DNA of 64,000 bases from the NCBI GenBank assembly GCA_964356415.1, contig CAYHHK010000003.1, forward strand, positions 14,222 to 78,221, given 5' to 3'. The stretch comes from JAPLDB01 sp964356415 (GTDB lineage Bacteria; Bacteroidota; Bacteroidia; AKYH767-A; 2013-40CM-41-45). The notes below the pieces were generated by a model. The model worked only from the letters and a program-made list of their open reading frames with translations, had not been told where the DNA came from and did no database searches. Below are positions 25,545 to 34,167 of the stretch, one piece after another (the stretch's first letter is position 1; every line of letters begins with the position of its first letter). A program made the position numbers and the translations under genes.

Positions 25545-25736
25545 CTATGCTAATTTTACATTAACTGCGTTGGGTCCTTTTTTACCTTCAGTTACTTCAT
25601 ACACCACTGCGTCATTTTCGCGAACGGTATCCTGCAAGCCGGTTGAGTGAACGAAGATTTCTGCTCCTGTTCCATCTTCTTTAATAAATCCAAAGCCTTT
25701 TTGCTGGTTGAAGAACTTTACTGTACCTTTTTTCAT
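25545..25736 (-). CDS. Cold-shock domain protein
   Basis: The 63-residue protein is a single cold-shock OB fold with both RNA-binding motifs, KGFGFI (RNP1) and EIFVHST (RNP2). It acts as a nucleic-acid chaperone in the cytoplasm. The gene has its own terminator and a leader that may be about 100 nt: the best -7-like box on this strand is TACCTTGG at 25847-25840, next to a 7-bp hairpin with arms at 25815-25821 and 25834-25840. Long structured leaders are common for cold-shock genes. Confidence 0.95.
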   Translation of the reverse strand: MKKGTVKFFNQQKGFGFIKEDGTGAEIFVHSTGLQDTVRENDAVVYEVTEGKKGPNAVNVKLA

Positions 25737-26241
25737 TGTAATAGAATTTAATAGTTACTGGTTGTTAATTAATAATAAGCATTTCATACGGAGAACAGTG
25801 TTGTACGGTTACCTGCACCCCTGAACTTAAATTGGGGTGCCAAGGTAATTATAAATTGACCATGAGAAAATATTTTGAATTTTAGGGTATCCTTTTTCCG
25901 GAAGCGAGGTTTATCACGCAATTTCAACGATATAAAAAAATTCAGGAAGTATATATCCACCAAAACAAATTTTTGACCGGTAAGCGAACCTTACACGTAT
26001 TTAAATTAGCCGGTATAAAGAGTGCTTTATGAAGCTGCTCTTGTCCGGAATCCATTTATTTCAGCGTGGTTCAAACTGATACATTGATAACTGTGATCAT
26101 TGTTTTCTGAAAAAGTGCGGATGATGTCACAATAACTTTTATACTTTCGCACACCTGATGCAAATTCCTCTTCATCAACTGGAACGCCTGAGGGAACAGG
26201 GAATTCGTAACAAACTATTTATTTTTGCGTAATTTATAGCG
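25737..26241. other. Intergenic between csp and wecC
   Basis: It holds the csp leader with its hairpin and possible promoter (25815-25847) and, upstream of wecC, a TATTTTTG box (26220-26227) 14 bp before the ATG. No gene or large repeat was seen in the remaining AT-rich sequence. Confidence 0.5.
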
Positions 26242-27438
26242 ATGCAAGTTGTAATAATGGGATTGGGGTATATTGGTCTTCCGACAGCTGCCCTCATAGC
26301 AAGTAAGAAAATCCACGTACATGGTGTGGATGTAAATAAGAACGTTGTTGACACCATCAATAAAGGAAAAATCCATATTGTTGAGCCCGACCTCGACGGG
26401 TTGGTTCATTATGATGTACAGCAGGGATTTTTGTTGGCTGCGTTACAACCCAAGAAGGCAGATGTATTCCTGATAGCAGTGCCAACTCCATTCAAGGGTG
26501 ATCACCAGCCTGATATTACCTATGTAGAAAAGGCCGCAAAAATGGTTATTCCTTTCCTTCGGGAGGGAAATCTTTTCATTCTCGAATCAACGAGCCCTGT
26601 GGGTACCACGGAAAAACTTGCTAAACTGATTTTCAAACTCCGACCTGAACTAAAAGGTAAAATATCTATTGCTTATTGCCCTGAACGGGTGTTGCCCGGC
26701 AGTGTCATTTATGAACTTCAGCACAACGACCGTGTGATTGGCGGAGTAGATGCAAAGTCTACGGAAGCTGCAGTGAATTTTTATTCCAAATTTGTTAAGG
26801 GTGAACTTCATCGCACCAATGCACGGACTGCAGAGATGTGCAAACTCACTGAGAATGCTTACCGTGACGTGAACATTGCTTTTGCCAATGAGCTGAGTAT
26901 GATCTGCGACAAAGCAGGCATCAATGTAAATGAGCTGATTGACCTTGCGAGCAAGCACCCGCGTGTAAAAATTCTCAAACCCGGACCCGGCGTTGGAGGT
27001 CACTGCATTGCAGTGGATCCATGGTTCATCGTTGCTGATTTTAAAGACGAGGCGAAAATTATCAAACAAGCCCGGCTGACCAATAATTACAAGCGTGAGT
27101 GGGTCATTGAGAAAATAGTGAATGCGGCGGATGATTTCAAAAAGAAAAATAAACGTTCGGCGGTGATTGCCTGCATGGGACTGGCCTATAAGCCAGACAT
27201 TGATGATTTGCGTGAATCTCCGGCACTTGAAATTGTACACGACCTGGAAAAGATGAAGTATAAAGTGCTAGCCGTGGAACCCAATGTGTCGCAGCACAGG
27301 GATCTGAGAATAACCGATAGCACAAAGGCGGCACTTGAGGCAGATATCATTGTTTTTTTAGTGGCGCATAAAGAATTTAAAAAACTTTCCGTTGAAAAAG
27401 AGAAGGTGGTCATGGATTTTTGCGGTGTTATCAAATAA
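26242..27438 (+). CDS. wecC: UDP-N-acetyl-D-mannosaminuronate dehydrogenase family
   Basis: The 398-residue protein is a UDP-sugar 6-dehydrogenase with an N-terminal NAD-binding GLGYIGLPTA loop, the STSPVGTT segment, YCPERVLPG, and the catalytic cysteine in GPGVGGHCIAVDP (Cys255). The central CKLTENAYRDVNIAFANELS and the CPERVLPG pattern fit the UDP-ManNAc/UDP-GlcNAc branch better than UDP-glucose dehydrogenase. It would convert UDP-ManNAc from WecB (5310-6437) into UDP-ManNAcA. It is the first gene of the exopolysaccharide locus. A GDP-mannose or UDP-GlcNAc dehydrogenase role remains possible. Confidence 0.88.
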   Translation: MQVVIMGLGYIGLPTAALIASKKIHVHGVDVNKNVVDTINKGKIHIVEPDLDGLVHYDVQQGFLLAALQPKKADVFLIAVPTPFKGDHQPDITYVEKAAKMVIPFLREGNLFILESTSPVGTTEKLAKLIFKLRPELKGKISIAYCPERVLPGSVIYELQHNDRVIGGVDAKSTEAAVNFYSKFVKGELHRTNARTAEMCKLTENAYRDVNIAFANELSMICDKAGINVNELIDLASKHPRVKILKPGPGVGGHCIAVDPWFIVADFKDEAKIIKQARLTNNYKREWVIEKIVNAADDFKKKNKRSAVIACMGLAYKPDIDDLRESPALEIVHDLEKMKYKVLAVEPNVSQHRDLRITDSTKAALEADIIVFLVAHKEFKKLSVEKEKVVMDFCGVIK

Positions 27439-27465
27439 AATTCCGCACCCCATTTCCTAACATAC

Positions 27466-28797
27466 ATGCGAAGATTTTTATCCGGCATTATCGGTGACGA
27501 GGAGAAAAAAATTTTTGTAAAGCTTACTTCGCAAACTTTTATCCTTCGTCTTTTTGGAATGGCGCTGCTCTATGGCAACCAGGTTTTGATGGCCCGGCTC
27601 ATGGGCGTATCTCAGTATGGTTACTATACCGTGATCATGACCTGGATTAATTTCCTGGTGACATTTTCAATATTCGGATTTGACCATAGTGCGCTTCGTT
27701 TTTTTTCCATGCACTTCGGAAAACAGGAATGGGCGAAAGCAAGGGGCTTTCTCAGGTTCAGTTTCCGGATCATTGCCTTTGCTTCTGTAATTTGCATGGT
27801 TGCGTGGTTTGTTTTTTTGTGGAACAAGCAGCAGTCCCCAAACCTTCACGACCGCTATCCCCGAACATACTCGGAGGCATTCTTATGGGCCATGTTTGTG
27901 ATCCCTTTACTTGCCGTTATCTACCAGTCAAGCGCCATCTTCCGGTCAATTCACCAGATTAAATTGTCACTGGCATCAGTGTATGTAATTCTGCCATTGG
28001 GTATTTCCATTGCATCTATCATTTACTATAATACGAATGAATTTAAAATGCAGGTGGATGGTGCTGTGCTGATGAACCTGCTCGTTACTTTCCTGGTTGC
28101 CATGTTTATGATCCGGAAGATAAAAAAAAACCTGCGGCCGAAATACCACCCGGAGGAACCAAAATTTGAGGCAAGGTTGTGGTTAGGTACCACTATCACT
28201 TTCTTGGCAATGAATATCCTGGCCCTCATCATCAAGCAGGCAGATATTCTTTTTGTCAGTCATTATTTTGGACCGAGGGAGGCGGGAATCTATTCAACAG
28301 CGGTGAAAATATCAGCCCTGATACCTTTCGGCCTGAGCATTGTGGAATACGTCTATACGCCCCGCATCTCTTCCATGTTTTTGAAAAATGACAGGAAGGA
28401 ACTCCAGGATTATATTTCACATGCGGCCAGGTTAACCGTACTCATCACCGTTCCACTGGCCATTTTACTGATCTTTTTTGGAAAATACCTGCTCATGATT
28501 TTCGGCAAGGAGTTTCAATCTTCTTATATTCCGCTCATCATTCTTATCGCAGGCCAGCTCATCAATGTATTTACAGGTATGGTAGGGGCATTGTTGACGA
28601 TGACTGGAAACCAGAATATTTTCTTGCGTGTTTACCTTGTGGCTGCTTTCGCCGATATTTCACTGAACATTATTCTGGTTCCAAGGTTTGGCGTCATTGG
28701 AGCTGCCACCGCTTCTGCAGTAAGTACCATCATACTCAACTCATTTCTGTATGTACTGGTTAGAAAAAAACTTGGAATCAAAGCTTCCGTTTTCTAG
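27466..28797 (+). CDS. Polysaccharide biosynthesis flippase (Wzx-like, MATE/MOP superfamily)
   Basis: The 443-residue protein has about twelve to fourteen membrane segments and the typical start FVKLTSQTFILRLFGMALLYGNQVLMARLMGVSQYGYY, the sequence by which the Polysacc_synt family is recognised. It flips undecaprenyl-linked repeat units across the inner membrane. It follows wecC by 27 bp. Its stop overlaps the end of a methyltransferase gene on the opposite strand by 4 bp. Confidence 0.9.
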   Translation: MRRFLSGIIGDEEKKIFVKLTSQTFILRLFGMALLYGNQVLMARLMGVSQYGYYTVIMTWINFLVTFSIFGFDHSALRFFSMHFGKQEWAKARGFLRFSFRIIAFASVICMVAWFVFLWNKQQSPNLHDRYPRTYSEAFLWAMFVIPLLAVIYQSSAIFRSIHQIKLSLASVYVILPLGISIASIIYYNTNEFKMQVDGAVLMNLLVTFLVAMFMIRKIKKNLRPKYHPEEPKFEARLWLGTTITFLAMNILALIIKQADILFVSHYFGPREAGIYSTAVKISALIPFGLSIVEYVYTPRISSMFLKNDRKELQDYISHAARLTVLITVPLAILLIFFGKYLLMIFGKEFQSSYIPLIILIAGQLINVFTGMVGALLTMTGNQNIFLRVYLVAAFADISLNIILVPRFGVIGAATASAVSTIILNSFLYVLVRKKLGIKASVF

Positions 28798-29741
28798 GCT
28801 GGTGATTTTTCCGCTCTGGCTTCTGTGCCTGTTCCTCCTCGATTGATAAGGATATTTTTTGCTTGAAGTGATTCCAGGATTTTCCTGAGCTGCTTTTCAG
28901 TTCGCAGGTGTTTGTAAAAGTCTGTAAGTGAATCGTAACTGTCGAGTAAACTCCATTCAGACTGTGTTTTGAATTCCAGTTCAGGAAAATCATCAAGGTG
29001 ATCGGTCAGGGGAGAAATACGGTAAAGCAATTTCCTGGACATCGTGTGATTTCTCAGCTTCCAATGAAAGGGGAAAAAGAGCCGGTGCAGGTGCTTCACT
29101 ATTCCGAGGGCTTTTCCGGGATCCATCCGCTTCAGGAAAAATCTCCACATAGGTTTCAGCTTGAAAAAATAAGAGAAGTTCAGCCGGTAATGATCAAATA
29201 CGAGAGCACCACCCGGCTTCACTTTTTTCCAAAGATGTTCAATTGTTTTTTCGGGAGAAGGAGTATGCTGAACCACCCCAAGGCAAATGACCATGTCAAA
29301 AGCGTTATCCGGATATGGTATGTCGTAGATGCCGGCTTGTGCAATGCGGTAATTATCGTGCTGACCGACGTTTTCCCTATTTGCATCCACAGCAGCACTC
29401 AGGTCGAATGAATGTGTATTTGCACCGGAGGCAACAAGCAACTCTGTAAAACGGCCGGCTCCGCAACCGGCTTCGAGTACATTTTTATTTTTTAATGATT
29501 CGAGTGTTGCGCCGATGGCACGTTCGAGGCGTTGCTTTGAAATGGAAAGCCCGCTTTGACTGTCAAGTTGTGTTTTTGAAAAAGTATTCCATTGCATGCC
29601 GAAAGCAGAGGCGTAATTGTCAGCATGTACAAACCTCGGGATACCGCCTGTCACCGGAAAAGATTCACCGCTGTCTGAAACCAGGCAACCCTGTTCCTCG
29701 GTCAGTTTTTTTTTGCTTTTTGGCGAAATATAACCTATCAT
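28794..29741 (-). CDS. SAM-dependent methyltransferase with N-terminal zinc-ribbon-like segment
   Basis: The 315-residue protein has class I methyltransferase motif I (VLEAGCGAGRFTELL near residue 91), an acidic post-I (THSFDLS) and motif IV (DMVICLGVVQHTPSPEKTI). The N-terminal 45 residues (SPKSKKKLTEEQGCLVS, FPVTGGIPRFV) resemble the Trm112-like cap found on polysaccharide-cluster methyltransferases. It lies on the minus strand inside a plus-strand locus and overlaps its upstream partner (29738-30604) by 4 bp, so the two are coupled. It may methylate a sugar or lipid carrier. Confidence 0.85.
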   Translation of the reverse strand: MIGYISPKSKKKLTEEQGCLVSDSGESFPVTGGIPRFVHADNYASAFGMQWNTFSKTQLDSQSGLSISKQRLERAIGATLESLKNKNVLEAGCGAGRFTELLVASGANTHSFDLSAAVDANRENVGQHDNYRIAQAGIYDIPYPDNAFDMVICLGVVQHTPSPEKTIEHLWKKVKPGGALVFDHYRLNFSYFFKLKPMWRFFLKRMDPGKALGIVKHLHRLFFPFHWKLRNHTMSRKLLYRISPLTDHLDDFPELEFKTQSEWSLLDSYDSLTDFYKHLRTEKQLRKILESLQAKNILINRGGTGTEARAEKSPA

Positions 29742-30604
29742 TTATTAAAAGAAAATTGAAGTACGTGGTCTTCGATTTCTGAACCACCGTTCATATTTTT
29801 CAAAAGTAAAAACCGGTTTCCTTCGAGGGTAAACAAGCTTGCATGGTTGCTTCCTTCATCATCGGTTTTGCAAACGATCAATAGCCCTCCCTGTTTCAGT
29901 TGCGACGCCATGTTGGAAAGTATCTGTTCCATTTCTGCTGCTGAAAAATAAACTTTGTTCAGGATATTGGCAGCCCTGATGGCATCATATTTTTCTATTT
30001 CTTTTTTGGGAGGCGGCAAAAGGATGTCTTCTTCTGAAAAGGAAATTGCTTTTGAGCTGCGTAAGCCGGAAGTAAGCAATTCTACCGGAATCATCCGGCC
30101 ATTATGCTGAAGTTTTTCTTCCGTCATTTTGTGCATCCACAGAGCTTCCGTTATTTTGGAAATCAGCTTACCCCATCTGTAGCGGAAACTTCCTTTTGGA
30201 AACGAAGTCCTGAAAAATGAATTCCATGCCTCAACCAATACGGGATTATAGTTCCTGTCGCAAAGAATTGCAACAGAGCAAGACTTCATGACCAGAAATG
30301 CTTTTACAAACAGGTCGGTTGCAGTGATGACCGCCTGTACATTATTTGCTTCCAGGTGTTTCATCCATTCAAGTGTGCTGATACCAGAAGATACTGCTAC
30401 ATCTTTTAAAAGAGGTGAGGAAAGGTTTGATAAATAGGGGTGTACGAATTCATTCAGGTCATCGAGACGATTCGGAGAAGTATTTTTTGTTGTACCGTTT
30501 GGTAGCGTGATGAGCTTGAACAGCCGGCTTTCAAAATTTTCCGGCAGGTCTTTACCTCGAACAAAAAAATTATAAAGTAAGCCCTGGTGGTTATCTGCTG
30601 ACAT
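29738..30604 (-). CDS. Methyltransferase-like protein of a polysaccharide locus
   Basis: The 288-residue protein has a weak methyltransferase pattern: DVAVSSGISTLEWMKHLE as motif I, VITATDLFVKAF as the following acidic strand, YDAIRAANILNKVYFSAAEMEQIL as motif IV, and LKQGGLLIVCKTDD as the last motif. The SGIST variant of the glycine loop suggests altered or lost SAM binding. It is coupled to the methyltransferase downstream by a 4-bp overlap. Function is uncertain. Confidence 0.65.
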   Translation of the reverse strand: MSADNHQGLLYNFFVRGKDLPENFESRLFKLITLPNGTTKNTSPNRLDDLNEFVHPYLSNLSSPLLKDVAVSSGISTLEWMKHLEANNVQAVITATDLFVKAFLVMKSCSVAILCDRNYNPVLVEAWNSFFRTSFPKGSFRYRWGKLISKITEALWMHKMTEEKLQHNGRMIPVELLTSGLRSSKAISFSEEDILLPPPKKEIEKYDAIRAANILNKVYFSAAEMEQILSNMASQLKQGGLLIVCKTDDEGSNHASLFTLEGNRFLLLKNMNGGSEIEDHVLQFSFNK

Positions 30605-30696
30605 TTAACGCAAAAATGGTTGCCGCGAAAGTACAATCATTCTTTGCAACCGGATGTACCTTCTAAACAGAACAATTCCTATACATTTGCTGCAAG

Positions 30697-31959
30697 ATGG
30701 AAATTGCCCCGGCTTATAAGTCATCCCTGTTTGATAAAGTGTTACTCTTCCTCGTTGTTGCGGCGATATATTTTGAGCCCCTATTGCCTTATTTCGGAGG
30801 ATCCAGCTCAACATTTTTCCTTTTTGTTTTCGTTGCCGTGTATGTTGCATTTACGAGGGCAGAAGCCATGCTAAAAATTGCAAGGAGCAGGTTTTTTCTG
30901 GTCATCGTCATGTTTACAGCTGTTTGCGTGTTGATGGAAAGTATCCACCAGAACCAGAATTATGAATATATCGTCAGGTTTATCAATATGGGATTGGGTA
31001 TATTCACTGTATCGCTGCTTTGCAGGGATAAGCAGGCGCTGGAAGTAACGATCAATGCATTTCTCATCTGCAGCGCTGCCAATTCAGTGTACCTTATTTC
31101 AGGCCCTTTTAATTACCTGCGAACCTATTCCGCCGAGGGCTTTAATGATTCTTCCAAAGCACGCATCCAGGCATTCTCTGAATTTTCAATGCGGGATTAC
31201 CTGAATGACATTTCCATATTTTCGGCTTTGGGATCCATTTTTGGAATCATCTCTTTTGTGTATGAAAAAATAAGATGGAAAAAAGTTGTTATTGCCATGC
31301 TGATCCTTCTTTCACTCATCGGAATTTTTCTCCCGGCATCACGAACCGGGGCGCTCATATTTTTTGTTGGCTTGTTCATGTTTGGATACAAATCGAAATT
31401 GAAATTAAAGCCATTAATCGTTCCCATATTGATTTTTACTGTTGCCGTTATATTAATAGTACCTGATGTGGTATGGGTGCGAATCGGGTACATTGCCCAG
31501 ATCGGTGAGATTCATGGAGAAGATTCACGCACCAAATTATACCAGGCAATCCTTAATAATATTGATCAGTATTTTTTAACAGGTGTAGGCAGCGGGCACT
31601 ATTGGAAAGGATGGGCGGTGAATGCGGGTATCACCAATATTAATGATGTATATGTACCCATGGCTCCGCACAATGCTTTTTTCCAGGTATGGATTTTCTG
31701 GGGATTGCCGGGACTGCTGTCGTTTTTGTACATGATGTATATATTTTCAAAGGCATTGAAAAAAAATATTTCCGACAACAGATTGAAGGCCACCGTATAT
31801 ATATTCATGCTCATTATTCCTGTTGTTTTTTTGTTCTACTCCAATTATTATCACAAAGCATTTGCAGTAGGTGTTGGTCTTATGCTCGCTGTGCGCTTCT
31901 GGAATATATTTGTTGAGGATGAGGATATTGTTCAAAGCGAGGCAATAAAGCATGAATGA
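30697..31959 (+). CDS. O-antigen polymerase/ligase family protein (Wzy-like)
   Basis: The 420-residue membrane protein has about eleven hydrophobic segments and the Wzy_C pattern in its large loop and following segment: LPASRTGALIFFVGLFMFG, then RTKLYQAILNNIDQYFLTGVGSGHY with the conserved Gly-x-Gly, and PHNAFFQVWIFWGLPGLL. It would polymerise or transfer repeat units on the periplasmic face. A TACATTTG -7 box lies 7 bp before the ATG. It overlaps the next glycosyltransferase by 8 bp. Confidence 0.88.
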   Translation: MEIAPAYKSSLFDKVLLFLVVAAIYFEPLLPYFGGSSSTFFLFVFVAVYVAFTRAEAMLKIARSRFFLVIVMFTAVCVLMESIHQNQNYEYIVRFINMGLGIFTVSLLCRDKQALEVTINAFLICSAANSVYLISGPFNYLRTYSAEGFNDSSKARIQAFSEFSMRDYLNDISIFSALGSIFGIISFVYEKIRWKKVVIAMLILLSLIGIFLPASRTGALIFFVGLFMFGYKSKLKLKPLIVPILIFTVAVILIVPDVVWVRIGYIAQIGEIHGEDSRTKLYQAILNNIDQYFLTGVGSGHYWKGWAVNAGITNINDVYVPMAPHNAFFQVWIFWGLPGLLSFLYMMYIFSKALKKNISDNRLKATVYIFMLIIPVVFLFYSNYYHKAFAVGVGLMLAVRFWNIFVEDEDIVQSEAIKHE

Positions 31960-33061
31960 TAAAAAACTAAAATTGAGTTTTGTAGTCGGTTCGCTTCGGA
32001 TGGGTGGCGCTGAACGGATGATGATCAATCTTGCCAATCAACTGAGTAAGCAAACCGAAGTAACAGTGATTCAGATGACGAAGGGATCTGATCTCATAGA
32101 TGAGTTGGATCCGTCGCTACACATATTCTCTTTTTCGGGGCGCAGAACTTTGGGAGCTTTTCTTCCGCTCATAAAATATTTGAAAAAAGCGAAGCCGGAT
32201 GTTTTAATAAGCACGCAGATTCACGTAAATATTCTCTGCATGCTTGCAGTCCTCATTTCTGGTCAGCGTTTAAAAGTCATCCTGCGCGAAGCCACAACGC
32301 CGGGAATTCATTTTAGTTTGAATAAAAGTCTGCGGACTTCCATTACACGGAAACTGATGAAATGGTTGTATCCGAAAGCAGATGCAGTGGTGGTAAATGC
32401 TGATGCTGTACTACTGGATTTGATTGAAAATAAATTTGCATCACAGGAAAAAATCAGCATGATCTATAATCCTGTCATCACTGAAAATTTCAGAAACATG
32501 TTGCAGGAAAATATTTCTCATCCGTTTTTCGGTGTTGCTCCCGTATTTATTAGTGTGGGGAGGCTTGCAAAGGCAAAAAACTATTCACTCCTCATTCATG
32601 CTTTTGCAAAAGTGCTGGAGAAAATGGATGCACGGCTTGTCATCATCGGGGAAGGAGTTGAAAGAAAAAGTTTAGAGGCAACTATTTCGGAAATGAAACT
32701 GGAAGGCAAAATTAATCTGACCGGGCAGTTGAAGAACCCTTATCCGCTCATGCGCCGGGCAGATGTATTCGTCTTATCCTCCGGCTATGAAGGCCTGCCG
32801 AATTCACTTATCGAAGCAATGGCTTGCGGTACTCAGGTTGTGAGTACGGATTGTTCAGGAGGATCCCGTGAAATTCTCTTGGACGGAAAGCTTGGTTCTC
32901 TGGTTCCCGTGAATGATGCCGGCGCGCTTGCAGGTGCCATGGTGAATGCATTGGATATGAGAGTTTCCAAAGCGGATCTGATAAAGAGTTCAGAACGGTT
33001 TGAAACAGAAACGGTGGCTTCACAGTATTTTTCACTGATTGAAAAAGTATGTAATGTATAG
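31952..33061 (+). CDS. GT4 family glycosyltransferase
   Basis: The 369-residue protein is a GT-B retaining transferase with the N-terminal FVVGSLRMGGAERMMINLA glycine loop, VSVGRLAKAKNYSLLI at the domain junction, and the E-x7-E motif in GYEGLPNSLIEAMACGTQVV. It overlaps the polymerase gene by 8 bp and the next transferase by 8 bp, giving tight coupling. The sugar is not predictable. Confidence 0.92.
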   Translation: MNDKKLKLSFVVGSLRMGGAERMMINLANQLSKQTEVTVIQMTKGSDLIDELDPSLHIFSFSGRRTLGAFLPLIKYLKKAKPDVLISTQIHVNILCMLAVLISGQRLKVILREATTPGIHFSLNKSLRTSITRKLMKWLYPKADAVVVNADAVLLDLIENKFASQEKISMIYNPVITENFRNMLQENISHPFFGVAPVFISVGRLAKAKNYSLLIHAFAKVLEKMDARLVIIGEGVERKSLEATISEMKLEGKINLTGQLKNPYPLMRRADVFVLSSGYEGLPNSLIEAMACGTQVVSTDCSGGSREILLDGKLGSLVPVNDAGALAGAMVNALDMRVSKADLIKSSERFETETVASQYFSLIEKVCNV

Positions 33062-34160
33062 CGAAAAAGAAAAAATAAAAATTCTTCTCGTTGCAGTTTG
33101 TAAGCCTGGTGCCATCGGGGGGCAGGCAACATCGGCCCGACTATTGCTTTCCGGGCTGAAAAACGAAATAGACTGGACTGTCGTTTCACTTCCATCTCCT
33201 GGCCTTAATATAGTTGCCAGGGTATTGAGTTCGCTATGGATATTTTTACAGTCAATTTTTATTTGTCTGGTGAAAGGGATCAGCATAGCACACATCTTTA
33301 CATCATGTACAAGGGCGGCATTATATGAAAAGTTGCTGCTCGGTTTTGTTCTCCGGCTTACAGGTGCAAAGACAGTGCTGAATTTCCGTGGCGCATTTGA
33401 TGAATTTTATTTGCATTGCACATCCCCTGAAAAAAAAATAATTCAGTTTTTCCTGAAGCGTCAATCTGTTGTCCTTTGCCAGCACGATGGGATAAAAAAA
33501 TTCCTTGTATGTGAAGGAATTGTACCCGAAAATAGAATCCGGGTTATTGCCAATGCCGTGGAACAGTTTGAATTGATGCGGAAAGCAGAGAAGAAAACCG
33601 GCATGCAAAAAATCTTTTGCCTTTCCTGGATCGTTTCATCCAAAGGACTTGACCTGCTGATTGAAGCCGCCGCAGAAATAAAAAATGAGCTCCTTCAACA
33701 AAAAACCGTCATAGAAATCTGTGGTCCGGAAGAAGAAGCGGGATTGAAAGAAAAACTTCAGAAGAAAATAAATAGCACCGGCGTGAACGATGTTATTTAT
33801 TTTCTTCCACCTGCCTCCCGGGAGGAAAAAAACAAACTGCTCCATGAGGCAGAGATATTCGTCCTTCCTACCCGCAGAGAAGGGTTTCCGAATGTACTTC
33901 TGGAAGCAATGATGGCAGGATTGCCTGTTGTTACCACAAACCTGTTTCCTATGAATGATATTGTAAAGGATCACCAAACCGGCCTTTTGTTTGAACGGGA
34001 GAATAAATCTGACCTTGCTAAAAAAATACTTGTGTTACTTAATGACGCGCATCTCAGGAACCGGATGGGAGCAGAGGGAAGAAAACGCGTACTTGAAAAT
34101 TACACTCCGGAAATAATTATGTCACGCTTTCTTGAATTGTACAAAGAACTTACTTCCTGA
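33054..34160 (+). CDS. GT4 family glycosyltransferase
   Basis: The 368-residue protein starts at the ATG at 33054, which overlaps the previous stop by 8 bp; a TTG at 33039 is less likely. It has the AVCKPGAIGGQATSARLLLSGL acceptor-side loop, FCLSWIVSSKGLDLLIEA at the junction and the REGFPNVLLEAMMAGLPVV motif with both glutamates. It belongs to the exopolysaccharide operon. Confidence 0.92.
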   Translation: MYSEKEKIKILLVAVCKPGAIGGQATSARLLLSGLKNEIDWTVVSLPSPGLNIVARVLSSLWIFLQSIFICLVKGISIAHIFTSCTRAALYEKLLLGFVLRLTGAKTVLNFRGAFDEFYLHCTSPEKKIIQFFLKRQSVVLCQHDGIKKFLVCEGIVPENRIRVIANAVEQFELMRKAEKKTGMQKIFCLSWIVSSKGLDLLIEAAAEIKNELLQQKTVIEICGPEEEAGLKEKLQKKINSTGVNDVIYFLPPASREEKNKLLHEAEIFVLPTRREGFPNVLLEAMMAGLPVVTTNLFPMNDIVKDHQTGLLFERENKSDLAKKILVLLNDAHLRNRMGAEGRKRVLENYTPEIIMSRFLELYKELTS

Positions 34161-34167
34161 CAGGACA

